Of a stretch of 64,000 nt of DNA, positions 44,583-54,182 are shown piece by piece. Numbering within the stretch: position 1 is the first letter of the stretch; the number at the start of each line of letters is the position of its first letter. The notes under the pieces were generated by a model, which worked only from the letters and a program-made list of their open reading frames with translations, was not told where the DNA came from and did no database searches. The DNA is from Dysgonomonas mossii DSM 22836 (GTDB lineage Bacteria > Bacteroidota > Bacteroidia > Bacteroidales > Dysgonomonadaceae): the NCBI RefSeq assembly GCF_000213575.1, contig NZ_GL892006.1:618730-682729 (forward strand). Direction: 5' to 3'. The position numbers and the translations under genes were made by a program.

Positions 44583-47072
44583 ATGTTTAGTAAAAAGAAA
44601 GATTTTCTCAGTCTCGAAGAAAACACTGGACCGGTTATATCGATCATAGCTAATGACTTCGATGATGGAGATTGCTATATAAATGAAAACGACCTGAAAG
44701 AAGAAATCGCAATTCTGCCGTTAAGAAACACGATTATTTTTCCGGGGACCAGTATGCCGATATCTGTTGCACGAAAGAAATCGTTGAAGTTGATAAAAAG
44801 TGTAGGCCGTCTGAAAGGAAAATACGTGGGACTTGTCTGCCAAAAAGACGCAGACAATGAAGAACCCGAAATAAACGACCTGTATTCAATAGGTGTTATC
44901 GGCGAAATCATACGTGTAATCGAGCTTCCGGACGATGAAAACGTGACTGTCATCTTTCAGGGAAAAAAACGCTTTCGCCTGACAGAACTGACACAAACCG
45001 AACCGTTCCTTAAAGGAAGATACGAAATTAAGGAAAGTGTTCCTGTTCTCAAGACAGACACAGAATACAAAGCACTGTTAGATTCTATTCGCGACCAGAT
45101 GATACTCATGCTGCGTATGTATGGCGAACCACCAAAGGAATTCATACAGCGAATAAAGTCGGATAGTGTATCTTCGGTATTGGTGAATTACTGTTGTGCA
45201 AATCTGCCTGTTTCGGGATCGGAGAAGCAAGCTCTGTTGGAAATAGACGACGAAAAAGAACGTGCTTACCGTCTGTTGGTGATCCTCAATCGTGAAACAC
45301 AGATGATGGAGATGAAGCTCAACATACAAATGAAAACACGTGAAGAGCTCAACCAACAACAAAAAGAATATTTCCTTCAACAGCAGATAAAAACAATTCA
45401 GGACGAGTTGGGCGGAAGCCCTCAACAAGCCGACCTCGAAGAGTTTAAACAGAGGGCAGCAAAGAAGAAGTGGGGTAAAGATGTAGCCGCTATTTTCGAA
45501 AAAGAAATAACAAAGCTTGAACGCCTGCACCCGCAGTCGCCTGACTACTCTACTCAATATACATATATAGAAACCATACTCGACTTGCCTTGGGGTGAGT
45601 ACACGAAAGACAATTTCAATCTGAAAAATGCTCAGAAGGTACTCGATCAAGATCATTTTGGTTTGGAAAAAGTAAAAGAGCGTATCATTGAGCATCTTGC
45701 CGTACTGAAACTGAAAGGTGACCTCAAATCGCCTATCATTTGTCTTTATGGCCCTCCGGGAGTAGGGAAAACATCCTTAGGCAAATCTGTTGCAAAAGCG
45801 CTCAATCGCAACTATGTGAGAGTGTCCTTGGGCGGATTGCACGACGAGTCGGAAATACGAGGACATCGACGTACATATATTGGAGCCATGCCGGGACGTA
45901 TTATCCAAAATATACTGAAAGCAGGTTCTTCAAATCCTGTATTTGTGCTGGATGAAATCGATAAAATAGGAAGTGACTTTAAAGGTGATCCATCTTCTGC
46001 ACTATTAGAAGTACTTGATCCTGAACAGAATTCAACATTCCATGACAATTACCTGAATATCGATTACGATTTATCGAAAGTAATGTTCCTTGCTACTGCA
46101 AACAACCTATCGACAATCTCTCAGCCATTGCTCGACCGTATGGAACTGATAGACGTGAGCGGGTACATTATAGAAGAGAAAATAGAAATAGCTCGCCGTC
46201 ACCTGATACCTAAACAATTGGAAAATCACGGACTGACAAAAGATACTATCGATATTCCGAAAAAGACAATAGAAAAAATTGTAGAAAACTATACCCGCGA
46301 ATCGGGAGTACGCGAACTGGACAAGAAGATTGCCAAAATCATGCGTAAACTGGCTCGCAAGGTAGCTTCTGATGATGAATACAAGAAAGTGATCGACCCG
46401 GATGATTTGCAAGAGTATCTGGGAGCAGTAGAATATACCCGTGATCAATATCAGGGCAACGAATATGCAGGAGTCGTTACAGGCTTGGCTTGGACTTCGG
46501 TAGGTGGAGAAATTCTGTTTATAGAAACATCGCTGAACAAAGGAAAGGGTAGCAAACTGACTCTTACTGGAAACCTGGGGGATGTAATGAAAGAATCGGC
46601 AATACTTGCACTCCAATATCTACAGTCGCACGGACAGCAATTGCTCGGTATCGACGAAAAGGTATTCGACAACTGGAATGTACATGTCCACGTTCCCGAA
46701 GGGGCTATTCCGAAAGATGGTCCGTCGGCAGGTATAACAATGGTTACATCGCTGGCTTCGGCTTTCACACAACGCAAGGTTAGACCAAATCTGGCAATGA
46801 CCGGAGAGATAACCCTGCGTGGAAAAGTTCTACCTGTGGGTGGTATTCGTGAGAAAATACTGGCTGCAAAACGTGCCGGAATAAAAGAGATTATCCTTTG
46901 TAAAGAAAACAAAAAGAATATAGACGAAATCAAACCTCTATATCTCAAAGGATTGACTTTCCACTATGTAGACGACATAAAGGAGGTTCTCGATATAGCC
47001 TTGCTAAAAGAGAAGGTGAAACACCCTTTAGACTTAACGGTAAAAGAAGAAAAAGAGAACAAAGGGAACTAA
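44583..47072 (+). CDS. lon: ATP-dependent protease La (Lon)
   Basis: 829 aa. LON substrate-binding N-domain (about 40-235, '[14 protein letters not shown]'). AAA+ module with Walker A 'GPPGVGKTS' near 390-398, Walker B '[10 protein letters not shown]', and the 'GATANNLS' sensor region. C-terminal S16 protease domain with the catalytic Ser in '[11 protein letters not shown]' (about 715) and the Lys about 43 residues later. Known role: degrades damaged and regulatory proteins in the cytosol. Monocistronic, followed by a hairpin. Confidence 0.97.
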   Translation: MFSKKKDFLSLEENTGPVISIIANDFDDGDCYINENDLKEEIAILPLRNTIIFPGTSMPISVARKKSLKLIKSVGRLKGKYVGLVCQKDADNEEPEINDLYSIGVIGEIIRVIELPDDENVTVIFQGKKRFRLTELTQTEPFLKGRYEIKESVPVLKTDTEYKALLDSIRDQMILMLRMYGEPPKEFIQRIKSDSVSSVLVNYCCANLPVSGSEKQALLEIDDEKERAYRLLVILNRETQMMEMKLNIQMKTREELNQQQKEYFLQQQIKTIQDELGGSPQQADLEEFKQRAAKKKWGKDVAAIFEKEITKLERLHPQSPDYSTQYTYIETILDLPWGEYTKDNFNLKNAQKVLDQDHFGLEKVKERIIEHLAVLKLKGDLKSPIICLYGPPGVGKTSLGKSVAKALNRNYVRVSLGGLHDESEIRGHRRTYIGAMPGRIIQNILKAGSSNPVFVLDEIDKIGSDFKGDPSSALLEVLDPEQNSTFHDNYLNIDYDLSKVMFLATANNLSTISQPLLDRMELIDVSGYIIEEKIEIARRHLIPKQLENHGLTKDTIDIPKKTIEKIVENYTRESGVRELDKKIAKIMRKLARKVASDDEYKKVIDPDDLQEYLGAVEYTRDQYQGNEYAGVVTGLAWTSVGGEILFIETSLNKGKGSKLTLTGNLGDVMKESAILALQYLQSHGQQLLGIDEKVFDNWNVHVHVPEGAIPKDGPSAGITMVTSLASAFTQRKVRPNLAMTGEITLRGKVLPVGGIREKILAAKRAGIKEIILCKENKKNIDEIKPLYLKGLTFHYVDDIKEVLDIALLKEKVKHPLDLTVKEEKENKGN

Positions 47073-47096
47073 TAGGTAAAGAAATTTCTGAATACA

Positions 47097-47131
47097 CAAA
47101 GAGGCTGTCTAATTTTTGGATAGCCTCTTTG
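47097..47131 (+). terminator. Hairpin after lon, probable terminator
   Basis: CAAAGAGGCTGTCT (47097-47110) pairs with GGATAGCCTCTTTG (47118-47131). The stem is strong, but no T-run follows, so termination efficiency is uncertain. Confidence 0.6.
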
Positions 47132-47205
47132 CATAACCCACTACCCTCTTACTTATTTCTTGGTAATTGTTTATGGGGCTGCTTTATAGAATCTGATAAT
47201 TTTCT

Positions 47206-47213
47206 TACATTTG
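47206..47213 (+). promoter_or_regulatory. Candidate -7 element for the DUF4199 gene
   Basis: TACATTTG matches TAnnTTTG and ends only 8 bp before the ATG at 47222. If used, the transcript is nearly leaderless. It argues against the longer reading frame from 47129. Confidence 0.45.
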
Positions 47214-47221
47214 TATCACTT

Positions 47222-47776
47222 ATGGCAAAAAATCAACGTTTAGGCGAGAGCTTCTCTATAATCAACAGATATGCTATGTTTTATGGTCTGTTGCTCGGAT
47301 TATTCTGGGTTATCAGATACATATTTCTTATTATAGCAGGCATAGGTGTATCAGACAGGTTTGCATTCATCTTTTATCTGCTCAATATTGTCACACTGCT
47401 GGTAGTGTATATTTTCTATTACAGGTTTAAGACTTCCGACCCCGACAATCCGCAAAGCGCATGGCATTGCATCGCCTTTACGGTATTGATGTGCTTTTAT
47501 GCCTCTTTTCTCGAAGGCGTAATCATGTTTGCTCACTATCAGTTTATCGACCCGGCATTCTTTAGCCGCATGATAGAGCCGGTGATGAAAAGCATAGAAG
47601 TTGCCCCTATAATAAAAGTACCTGAGGCCGACTACGAACGGGCAAAGGATATCATGAGAGTAATATTTTCCAACAAACTGACATATATTGTAATGGAATT
47701 TGTAAAGAACATATTCTTAGGATTTTTCCTTAGCTTTGTTCTCAACTTTGTAGTCAAAATAAAAAAGAATAACTAA
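47222..47776 (+). CDS. DUF4199 membrane protein
   Basis: 184 aa from ATG 47222. An open frame extends back to 47129 but overlaps the lon hairpin and adds residues not typical of the family. It has four hydrophobic helices ('FYGLLLGLFWVIRYIFLIIAG', 'AFIFYLLNIVTLLVVYIFYY', 'CIAFTVLMCFYASFLEGVI' and a C-terminal one). The layout fits DUF4199. No catalytic motif. It is 7 bp before a GT2 gene; in Bacteroidota this pair is often adjacent, which suggests the membrane protein assists the glycosyltransferase (inference). Confidence 0.82.
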   Translation: MAKNQRLGESFSIINRYAMFYGLLLGLFWVIRYIFLIIAGIGVSDRFAFIFYLLNIVTLLVVYIFYYRFKTSDPDNPQSAWHCIAFTVLMCFYASFLEGVIMFAHYQFIDPAFFSRMIEPVMKSIEVAPIIKVPEADYERAKDIMRVIFSNKLTYIVMEFVKNIFLGFFLSFVLNFVVKIKKNN

Positions 47777-47783
47777 GGCATCT

Positions 47784-48734
47784 ATGGATATATCTGTTGT
47801 TATACCTTTATATAATGAAGAAGAATCGCTAAGCGAGCTCCATGCGTGGATAAAAAGGGTTATGAATGAGAACGGCTTCTCGTATGAGATCTTTTTTGTT
47901 GACGATGGCAGCAAAGACCGTTCGTGGGAAATAATCACTGATTTGAAAAAATCGGACGAAAATGTAAAAGCAATTCGATTCAGACGCAACTATGGCAAAT
48001 CTCCTGCCCTGCATTGCGCCTTCGGACGTACTGCCGGCGATGTTGTGATCACGATGGATGCCGACTTGCAAGACAGTCCGGACGAAATACCGGAACTCTA
48101 CAAGATGATAAAGGAAGACAAGTATGATCTTGTCTCGGGATGGAAAAAGAAACGTTACGATCCACTATCGAAAACATTGCCTACAAAGCTATTCAATGCC
48201 ACAGCCAGAAAAGTTTCAGGAGTGAAGCTCCATGACTTCAACTGCGGGCTGAAAGCCTATCGCAAAGATGTGGTGAAAAGCATAGAGATATATAACGATA
48301 TGCACCGTTATATACCATACCTTGCAAAAATAGCAGGGTTTACAAAAATTACAGAAAAAGAAGTACACCATCAAGCCCGTAAATATGGCAAAAGCAAATT
48401 TGCCGGATTCAGCCGCTTTGTAAACGGTTATCTCGATTTGCTAACCCTTTGGTTTTTATCGGTATTTGGACGAAAACCAATGCACTTTTTTGGACTGTGG
48501 GGGACTGTCATGTTCTTTATAGGATTCATTGCTGCTGTTATTTTAGGTTGCAGCAAATTGTATGCTATGAGCAAAGGAATAGCACACCCGTTGGTGACTA
48601 GTTCGCCGTATTTTTTCATTGCCCTGACAATGATGATACTGGGAACTCAACTTTTTCTTGCAGGATTTCTGGGAGAGATTATCTCACGCAGTTCGAGCGA
48701 AAGGAACAATTATAAAGTAGAAGAAGAATTATAA
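47784..48734 (+). CDS. DPM1/GtrB-like membrane glycosyltransferase (GT2)
   Basis: 316 aa. GT-A domain with 'DISVVIPLYNEEESLSEL', 'IFFVDDGSKDRSWEII' and the metal-binding 'VITMDADLQDSPDEIPEL', plus the 'HDFNCGLKAYRKDVV' motif. Two C-terminal transmembrane helices (about 235-257 and 268-292). Known for this class: moves glucose, mannose or another sugar from a nucleotide to undecaprenyl phosphate. The acceptor pathway is unknown; it lies far from the capsule locus. Same transcript as the DUF4199 gene. Confidence 0.9.
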   Translation: MDISVVIPLYNEEESLSELHAWIKRVMNENGFSYEIFFVDDGSKDRSWEIITDLKKSDENVKAIRFRRNYGKSPALHCAFGRTAGDVVITMDADLQDSPDEIPELYKMIKEDKYDLVSGWKKKRYDPLSKTLPTKLFNATARKVSGVKLHDFNCGLKAYRKDVVKSIEIYNDMHRYIPYLAKIAGFTKITEKEVHHQARKYGKSKFAGFSRFVNGYLDLLTLWFLSVFGRKPMHFFGLWGTVMFFIGFIAAVILGCSKLYAMSKGIAHPLVTSSPYFFIALTMMILGTQLFLAGFLGEIISRSSSERNNYKVEEEL

Positions 48735-48819
48735 GTAAGTCTGAATATCAGCCTATAGCTGTATCCTTTTCATTCCATTAAGAACAAAAGGTATCAGTTA
48801 AGACTACTACATAAAGCTA

Positions 48820-49338
48820 ATGCGACTAAAAAATCTTATCGAAAACCGCTATTCGGTTAGGGCTTACATGCCTCAACCTGTAGAAGCGGAAAAAGTGAAT
48901 TACATTCTTGATTGTGCACGCCTAGCACCGTCAGCTTGTAACTACCAGCCTTGGGTATTTTATGTTGTTACCGACGAGGATGCAATAGAAAAAATACAGG
49001 AATCGTACAACAGAGAGTGGTTCAAATCGGCACCTATGCATATAATCGTTTGCAAGGATTCTGAGCAATCGTGGAAAAGAAAAAGCACTGACAACAAAGA
49101 CTTTGGTGATGTTGATGCAGCCATTGCTGCCGAGCATATATGCCTTGCTGCAGCCGAAACAGGCTTAGGAACGTGTTGGGTTTGCAACTTCGATCCCCAC
49201 ATTCTGCGTAAGGCTCTCGATATACCGGCTCATCTGGAAGCCATAGCTATATTCCCTCTCGGATATATTGACGAAGAAAAAAGCATTTGCCCAAACAAAA
49301 ACCGCAAGGAACTGAACGAGATTACCAAATGGATATGA
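48820..49338 (+). CDS. Nitroreductase-family flavoprotein
   Basis: 172 aa. The N-terminal 'LIENRYSVRAYMPQPVE' (R-x-S/R phosphate-binding motif for FMN), 'CARLAPSACNYQPWVFYVV' and the C-terminal 'LGLGTCWV'-type and 'AIFPLGYIDE' motifs identify the short nitroreductase family. Known role: FMN-dependent, NAD(P)H-using reduction of nitro compounds, quinones or other acceptors; the natural substrate is unknown. It overlaps mntP by 4 bp, so translation is coupled. Confidence 0.9.
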   Translation: MRLKNLIENRYSVRAYMPQPVEAEKVNYILDCARLAPSACNYQPWVFYVVTDEDAIEKIQESYNREWFKSAPMHIIVCKDSEQSWKRKSTDNKDFGDVDAAIAAEHICLAAAETGLGTCWVCNFDPHILRKALDIPAHLEAIAIFPLGYIDEEKSICPNKNRKELNEITKWI

Positions 49339-49949
49339 TCCAAATTATTATATTAGCTATAGGTCTGTCGATGGACAGCCTCGTTATAGCGCTTACCAGT
49401 GGGGCTATAATAAAAAATCACGATACGATCAACATCTTGAAAATAGCCGGTATGCTGGCGTTCATGCAAATGAGCCTCACTGTTTTTGGATGGTTTATAG
49501 GCTCTACATTTGCTGAATATATCGACGAGTACGATCATTGGCTGGCATTTATCATTCTCTTTTTCTTAGGCACAAGAGTAATATACTCGAGTATCAAAAA
49601 CGAAGGAGAAAGCAAGCCATTCAATCCGCTTAATTTCAAAACCATGTTTAGTCTGGGCGTTGCAACCAGTATCGATGCCACAGCCGTAGGGCTATCCATG
49701 TCGCTGATCAATATAAACATATTCCTTCCGGCAATAGTTATCGGTGTGGTTACAATGCTTGTAGCTTCGTTTGGTGTGATATCGGGAAGCAAAGTCGGGC
49801 AACGGTACAATCTTAGAATAAATATCATAGGAGGCATTATCCTCATCATTATCGGATGCAGTATACTTATGCAGCATACAGTTTTTCATCACGAAGGCTG
49901 GGCTACATCTGATATTGTTTACAATGCTAAAGTCTTGTTAAATAAATAA
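49335..49949 (+). CDS. mntP: Manganese efflux pump MntP-like
   Basis: 204 aa from the ATG in the ATGA overlap (49335); starts at 49329 and 49287 are also open, but the latter lies deep in the upstream gene. Six hydrophobic helices. Two repeats carry the charged membrane motifs 'IGLSMDSLVIALTSG' and 'LGVATSIDATAVGLSMS', whose aspartates are needed for Mn export in characterised members. Known role: lowers cytoplasmic manganese. No mntP-type yybP-ykoY riboswitch was recognised, and it depends on upstream promoters. Confidence 0.9.
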   Translation: MIQIIILAIGLSMDSLVIALTSGAIIKNHDTINILKIAGMLAFMQMSLTVFGWFIGSTFAEYIDEYDHWLAFIILFFLGTRVIYSSIKNEGESKPFNPLNFKTMFSLGVATSIDATAVGLSMSLININIFLPAIVIGVVTMLVASFGVISGSKVGQRYNLRINIIGGIILIIIGCSILMQHTVFHHEGWATSDIVYNAKVLLNK

Positions 49950-50001
49950 AACTATTACATCTAAAGGCTTATATACGTGTTATCTTTAGTAATGCAAATA
50001 T

Positions 50002-50009
50002 TATATTTG
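50002..50009 (+). promoter_or_regulatory. Candidate -7 element for the DUF4834 gene
   Basis: TATATTTG matches TAnnTTTG, 31 bp upstream of the ATG; a TTA instead of TTG lies at the 19-bp position. Confidence 0.5.
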
Positions 50010-50040
50010 CTTTGGTTATAATTTATAAAACTAAAAACAA

Positions 50041-50292
50041 ATGACACTTATATTCTTTCTGATATTTTCCATTGCTATTTTAGGGATAATGTTTGTCTTT
50101 TCTCTGATCAGGGGAGTAGCGTCTTTTATATTCGGAAGACCATCGTCTTCTCCTTTTTCGGGACAAAGGGCAAATAATACTTATTCATCGAATAATAACG
50201 AGCAATACAATCACTCATCAAAAAACGATCAACGCAAAGTCTTTTCGAAGAACGAAGGCGAATATGTAAAGTTTGAAGAGATAAAAGAATAG
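50041..50292 (+). CDS. DUF4834-type small membrane protein
   Basis: 83 aa. One N-terminal hydrophobic helix (about 3-30, 'FFLIFSIAILGIMFVFSLI') is followed by 'RGVASFIFGR', a low-complexity Ser/Asn/Gln linker and a conserved acidic end 'KVFSKNEGEYVKFEEIKE'. This is the DUF4834 pattern, found only in Bacteroidota. Function unknown. It has its own promoter box and shares a bidirectional terminator with the HD gene. Confidence 0.8.
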   Translation: MTLIFFLIFSIAILGIMFVFSLIRGVASFIFGRPSSSPFSGQRANNTYSSNNNEQYNHSSKNDQRKVFSKNEGEYVKFEEIKE

Positions 50293-50312
50293 GAAAAAGT
50301 AAACATAAACAA

Positions 50313-50349
50313 AAAGCAGAAAGTCGAACGATTTTCTGCTTTATTTGTT
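50313..50349. terminator. Bidirectional terminator between the DUF4834 and HD genes
   Basis: AAAGCAGAAA.TCG pairs with CGA.TTTCTGCTTT around 50313-50342, flanked by A's on the left and T's on the right, between convergent genes. Confidence 0.8.
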
Positions 50350-50363
50350 TATACATTAAATGT

Positions 50364-51032
50364 CTACATTATCGCATTACCATTTATATTCAATTTAAAG
50401 CTGAACCCGAAATAGTCTGTCGCCTTACGGCATAGGAGCATACGCTCTATAAAGATCTCAAAATATTCCATCACAGCACTGATCTTCGTATCAATTGTAA
50501 GACAAAGAGTTATCGTCTTATTCTCTGTATCGAGTTTTAAATCAGCTTTCTCTACCGCATAGTTTACTCTATCATGTATATCGGTATGTATAGTTCTTTT
50601 GCGACGTACCCTGCTGCGACGCACATCTGTCTTATCGGCAATAATGAGTGCTGCCGCTACAGCATTGACAGGGAAGGCTGTTTTTTCATCATGGTTTCCT
50701 ATAGCAGTGATAATCGTTGCAATATCTTCGGCTGGCATACCCATTTTTTCTAATAACCTAAAAGCCATCACTGCTCCGCTTTGCGCATGGTCGGCACGAT
50801 TTATTACATTCCCTATATCGTGCATATAAGCAGCTATCTTTGCCAATTCTATATCCCGATCTTCATAGCCCAGATCTTTTAGTAATTGTCCTGCAACTTC
50901 GGCGCATTTGGTTGTATGGGCAAAGCTATGTTCGGTGTATCCCATCACAGCCAATGATGCGTCGGCCTGCTTGATATATGTTTTTATTTCCTGAGACTTC
51001 TTTACGTCTGCAAATGTTATTTTAATACTCAT
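50364..51032 (-). CDS. HD-domain phosphohydrolase
   Basis: 222 aa. The HD metal site is complete: 'SFAHTTKCAEVA' (first His), 'AAYMHDIGNVINRADH' (HD pair and a further His) and 'AIGNHDEKTAF', followed by 'IIADKTDVRRSRVRRK' (D of the fourth motif). The C-terminal ~70 residues form a beta-rich tail. Known for the superfamily: hydrolysis of nucleotides or cyclic nucleotides; the substrate is unknown here. Single-gene unit with its own promoter. Confidence 0.88.
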   Translation of the reverse strand: MSIKITFADVKKSQEIKTYIKQADASLAVMGYTEHSFAHTTKCAEVAGQLLKDLGYEDRDIELAKIAAYMHDIGNVINRADHAQSGAVMAFRLLEKMGMPAEDIATIITAIGNHDEKTAFPVNAVAAALIIADKTDVRRSRVRRKRTIHTDIHDRVNYAVEKADLKLDTENKTITLCLTIDTKISAVMEYFEIFIERMLLCRKATDYFGFSFKLNINGNAIM

Positions 51033-51059
51033 ATTCAGTATTTGTAGGGTGTGGGGCTA

Positions 51060-51087
51060 CAAATATATTATTTTTTGAGTAATACAA
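51060..51087 (-). promoter_or_regulatory. Promoter of the HD-domain gene
   Basis: The minus strand reads TTG (51085-51087), 17 bp, then TATATTTG (51060-51067), 27 bp before the start codon. Confidence 0.6.
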
Positions 51088-51106
51088 AGAACTAACTCTT
51101 CAAAAT

Positions 51107-51138
51107 AAAAAGAGCAGCAAAATATTTTGCTACTCTTT
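51107..51138 (-). terminator. Terminator of asnS
   Basis: AGAGCAGCAAAAT (51111-51123) pairs with ATTTTGCTACTCT (51124-51136) with one mismatch. On the minus strand it is followed by T's; it lies 20 bp after the asnS stop. Confidence 0.85.
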
Positions 51139-51158
51139 CATATACTTGATTGCCTGAT

Positions 51159-52559
51159 TTAAAACTCGGCATTGTTTGGTGTACGGGGGAAAGGAATCAC
51201 ATCACGGATATTCGCCATACCTGTAATAAACAAGATAAGACGCTCAAACCCTAATCCGAAACCGGCATGAGGTGCTGTACCGAATTTACGTGTTTCGAGA
51301 TACCACCAGATAGGGTCTGTATTCATTCCCAGTTCCTTGGTACGGGTAATAAGTTTATCATAATCAGCTTCACGCTCCGAACCTCCGATGATTTCTCCAA
51401 TCTTAGGGAAAAGGACATCCATGCCACGAACAGTTTTGCCATCTTCGTTCTGTTTCATATAGAAAGACTTGATCTCCTTTGGATAGTCGGTCAGGATAAC
51501 AGGACGCTTGAAATGTTTTTCTACCAGATAGCGTTCGTGTTCCGATTGCAAGTCGGCTCCCCAATAAACAGGGAATTCGAATTTGTGTCCGCTCTTCTCC
51601 AGTATTTCTACCCCTTCGGTATATGTAAGGCGAACAAAGTCGTTAGCTGTAACAAAGTTCAGACGGTCTATCAATTCCTTATCGAAATGTTCGCTCAAGA
51701 ATTCCAGATCATCCTTGCAGTTTTCCAACGCATAACGTATCAGATATTTTAGGAAGTCTTCCGCCAAGTCCATATTGTCGTGAATATCGTAGAACGCTAC
51801 TTCGGGCTCTATCATCCAAAATTCGGCAAGATGTCGTGGAGTATTTGAATTCTCGGCACGGAATGTTGGGCCAAATGTATAAATAGCACCAAGAGCCATT
51901 GCACCAAGCTCCCCTTCGAGCTGTCCCGATACGGTAAGGTTGGTCTGGCGTCCGAAGAAATCTTCAACATAGTCTACCTGCCCTTTATCGTTGCGTGGAA
52001 CGTTATTGAAGTCGAGTGTAGTTACCTGAAACATAGACCCTGCACCTTCTGCATCCGAAGCAGTTACAATAGGAGTATGGAAATAGAAAAATCCATTGTC
52101 ATTGAAATATTTATGAATGGCATAAGCCATATGGTGACGTATACGGAATATTGCACCGAAAGTATTTGTACGAGGGCGCAGATAAGCAATCTCTCTCAAA
52201 AACTCGAGCGAGTGCCCTTTCTTTTGCAACGGATAAGTTTCAGGGTCTGCTGTTCCGTAGATCTCTACAGAGTCTGCCTGAATTTCCATTGTTTGTCCCT
52301 TACCCTGCGATTCTACCAACTTTCCGATAACATGGATACATGCTCCGGTACTTACTGGTTTGAAGAACGTCTCTCCAAATTTTTCCACATCGGCTACGAT
52401 CTGAAGATTATGAATTGTAGAGCCATCGTTGAGGTGAATAAAATTCACATATTTATTACCACGAATAGTTCTTACCCATCCTTTTACGGCGACTGTAGCT
52501 CCAAATTCTTTCTCTTTTCGGAGCAGATCTACAATTTTTGTTCTACGAATACTTTCCAT
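51159..52559 (-). CDS. asnS: Asparaginyl-tRNA synthetase
   Basis: 466 aa from ATG 52559. The frame is open to 52643, but that extension covers a hairpin and is not part of the family start '[24 protein letters not shown]'. N-terminal OB-fold anticodon-binding domain (about 15-110), then the class II core with motif 2 '[25 protein letters not shown]' split region and motif 3 '[16 protein letters not shown]'. '[23 protein letters not shown]' is typical of AsnRS rather than AspRS. Known function: charges tRNA-Asn. Last gene of a likely purB-rluB-asnS run. Confidence 0.96.
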   Translation of the reverse strand: MESIRRTKIVDLLRKEKEFGATVAVKGWVRTIRGNKYVNFIHLNDGSTIHNLQIVADVEKFGETFFKPVSTGACIHVIGKLVESQGKGQTMEIQADSVEIYGTADPETYPLQKKGHSLEFLREIAYLRPRTNTFGAIFRIRHHMAYAIHKYFNDNGFFYFHTPIVTASDAEGAGSMFQVTTLDFNNVPRNDKGQVDYVEDFFGRQTNLTVSGQLEGELGAMALGAIYTFGPTFRAENSNTPRHLAEFWMIEPEVAFYDIHDNMDLAEDFLKYLIRYALENCKDDLEFLSEHFDKELIDRLNFVTANDFVRLTYTEGVEILEKSGHKFEFPVYWGADLQSEHERYLVEKHFKRPVILTDYPKEIKSFYMKQNEDGKTVRGMDVLFPKIGEIIGGSEREADYDKLITRTKELGMNTDPIWWYLETRKFGTAPHAGFGLGFERLILFITGMANIRDVIPFPRTPNNAEF

Positions 52560-52601
52560 CTTTGTAATGTGTATTAAATCTTCAATTTGTCTATTTTGAA
52601 C

Positions 52602-52639
52602 AAACTTGGCATAATGCCTTTTCAGGTTATGCCAAGTTT
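52602..52639. terminator. 13-bp perfect hairpin between rluB and asnS
   Basis: AAACTTGGCATAA (52602-52614) and TTATGCCAAGTTT (52627-52639) pair perfectly around a 12-base loop. No strong T-run follows on the minus strand, so it may be a weak terminator, an attenuator or an RNA-stability element in the intergenic part of the transcript. Confidence 0.6.
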
Positions 52640-52657
52640 TCATTTAATATAATTATT

Positions 52658-54106
52658 TTATTCAAAAGCTCCCATACGAAGCATGTTCACTTCTTTTTCG
52701 GTCAGATAACGCCATTTGCTTCTCGGTATGTTTTTCTTTGTCAATCCGGCAAAGTATACACGGTCGAGTTTCACTACCTGATAACCTAATTTTTCGAATA
52801 TACGACGAACAATTCGGTTACGTCCCGAGTGTATTTCAATACCTACCACATTCAGTACATCTTCTGCCTGATATGCAATTGAGTCGGCATGTATTTCTCC
52901 ATCATCCAGCTCTACTCCGTCGGCTATAGCCTGCATATCTTCGATGGCTACATCACGGTCGAGAGTTACCTGATAGATTTTCTTTTTCTTAAACTTAGGA
53001 TGCATCAGTTTAGATGCAAGGTCTCCGTCGTTTGTCAACAATAAAACACCTGTTGTGTTTCTATCGAGACGACCAACCGGATAGATACGTTCCGGGCAGG
53101 CATTTTTCACCAAGTCCATCACAGTAAGACGGTTTTGCGGATCATCTGATGTTGTCACACAATTTTTCGGTTTGTTGAGCAATACGTATACTTTACTTTC
53201 CAAGCGTACCGGCTGATCGTGGAATGTAACCAAGTCACCACGTGTAACTTTTGCTCCCAACTGATCTACTACCTCACCGTTTACCTTCACTACACCCGAT
53301 GTGATAAACGCATCAGCTTCGCGACGTGAACATACTCCGGCATTAGCCAGATATTTGTTCAAACGTAAAGGCGTACTTGGATCTATATTTTCTTTGTACT
53401 TTACAGGCTTAACAAGTCTTTTAACTCCTTCGGCTGCTTTATTGTAGCCACCGCCACCACGGTTCGTATCACCATAGCCACCACCGCCGGAACGATTGCC
53501 GCCGCCATAGCTACCGCCACCGCTGCGATTACCGCCACCATAGCTACCGCCACCGCCACGATTGCCACCGCCATAGCTACCACCGCCAGAACGATTGCCA
53601 ACTCCATAACTGCTGCCGCCGGTGCGATTGCCGCCGCCATAGCTACCGCCACCACTGCTGTAGTTGCCACCGCTACGGTTACCGCTATTATAATTACCGC
53701 CACGATTGCCCGAGTCGTAGTTACCGCCACGGTTGCCACCGCCGCTATAATTACCACCGCTACGGTTACCGCTATTGTAATTACCTCCGCCGCGATTACC
53801 TGAATCGTAGTTACCGCCACGACTACCTGAATAGCCGCCGCCGTCTCTGTCTCGATTGTCGGAATAACCACCACCGCTATATGATCGACGCTCTTCGTTT
53901 CCTCTATCGTAAGAAGAGCCTTGTCTGTCGCCACCTGCCTTATACGGATTTCTTTCTTTTCCACGGTCAGGGCTATCGTAAGATTGTTTGCGTAGATCGC
54001 CTACACGAGCTCGCTTCTTCTTTACAGGATCATTTCCATTTGATTTGTTTTCTGATGAAGAGTAACCATCCCGGCCGTCTCTATCACTTCCATTTTCTGT
54101 CACCAT
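52658..54106 (-). CDS. rluB: RluB-type 23S rRNA pseudouridine synthase with long Gly/Asn/Arg-rich tail
   Basis: 482 aa. Residues 245-292 are an S4 RNA-binding domain ('LRLNKYLANAGVCSRREAD'). From 304 comes the RsuA/RluB catalytic domain with 'YPVGRLDRNTTGVLLLTNDG' (catalytic Asp348) and 'GRNRIVRRIFEKLGY'. Known function: isomerises a uridine in helix 89 of 23S rRNA. The N-terminal ~225 residues are low complexity, with basic/acidic parts and then about a dozen Gly-Asn-Arg-Ser-Tyr repeats, including six exact-length 11-residue units (155-220). This resembles RGG-type RNA-binding or condensate-forming tails. Such extensions occur in Bacteroidota RluB proteins but vary greatly in length. The exact rRNA target is assumed from the family. 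Confidence 0.88.
   Translation of the reverse strand: MVTENGSDRDGRDGYSSSENKSNGNDPVKKKRARVGDLRKQSYDSPDRGKERNPYKAGGDRQGSSYDRGNEERRSYSGGGYSDNRDRDGGGYSGSRGGNYDSGNRGGGNYNSGNRSGGNYSGGGNRGGNYDSGNRGGNYNSGNRSGGNYSSGGGSYGGGNRTGGSSYGVGNRSGGGSYGGGNRGGGGSYGGGNRSGGGSYGGGNRSGGGGYGDTNRGGGGYNKAAEGVKRLVKPVKYKENIDPSTPLRLNKYLANAGVCSRREADAFITSGVVKVNGEVVDQLGAKVTRGDLVTFHDQPVRLESKVYVLLNKPKNCVTTSDDPQNRLTVMDLVKNACPERIYPVGRLDRNTTGVLLLTNDGDLASKLMHPKFKKKKIYQVTLDRDVAIEDMQAIADGVELDDGEIHADSIAYQAEDVLNVVGIEIHSGRNRIVRRIFEKLGYQVVKLDRVYFAGLTKKNIPRSKWRYLTEKEVNMLRMGAFE
53447..53644 (-). repeat. 33-bp tandem repeat (six copies) inside rluB
   Basis: Six consecutive 33-bp units encode SYGGGNRxGGx-type 11-mers (residues 155-220), preceded by 10-codon NYxSGNRxGG units back to residue ~99. 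The copies are near identical at DNA level, so copy number can change by slippage or recombination without shifting the frame. Confidence 0.85.
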
Positions 54107-54182
54107 TTGATTTTTTTCTTGTTTAATTATATTACATTCATTTTTTTCAAAACAACCTCACGGTTATTATACAACGTAAAAT

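Noticed and set aside
52560-52643. N-terminal extension of asnS
   Set aside because: It covers a 13-bp hairpin and does not resemble AsnRS; the ATG at 52559 gives the normal start.
53401-53964. 187-codon alanine/valine-rich open frame overlapping the rluB repeats
   Set aside because: It is the shifted reading of the Gly-rich repeat on the same strand; repeats keep all frames open. The RluB frame has the real protein domains.
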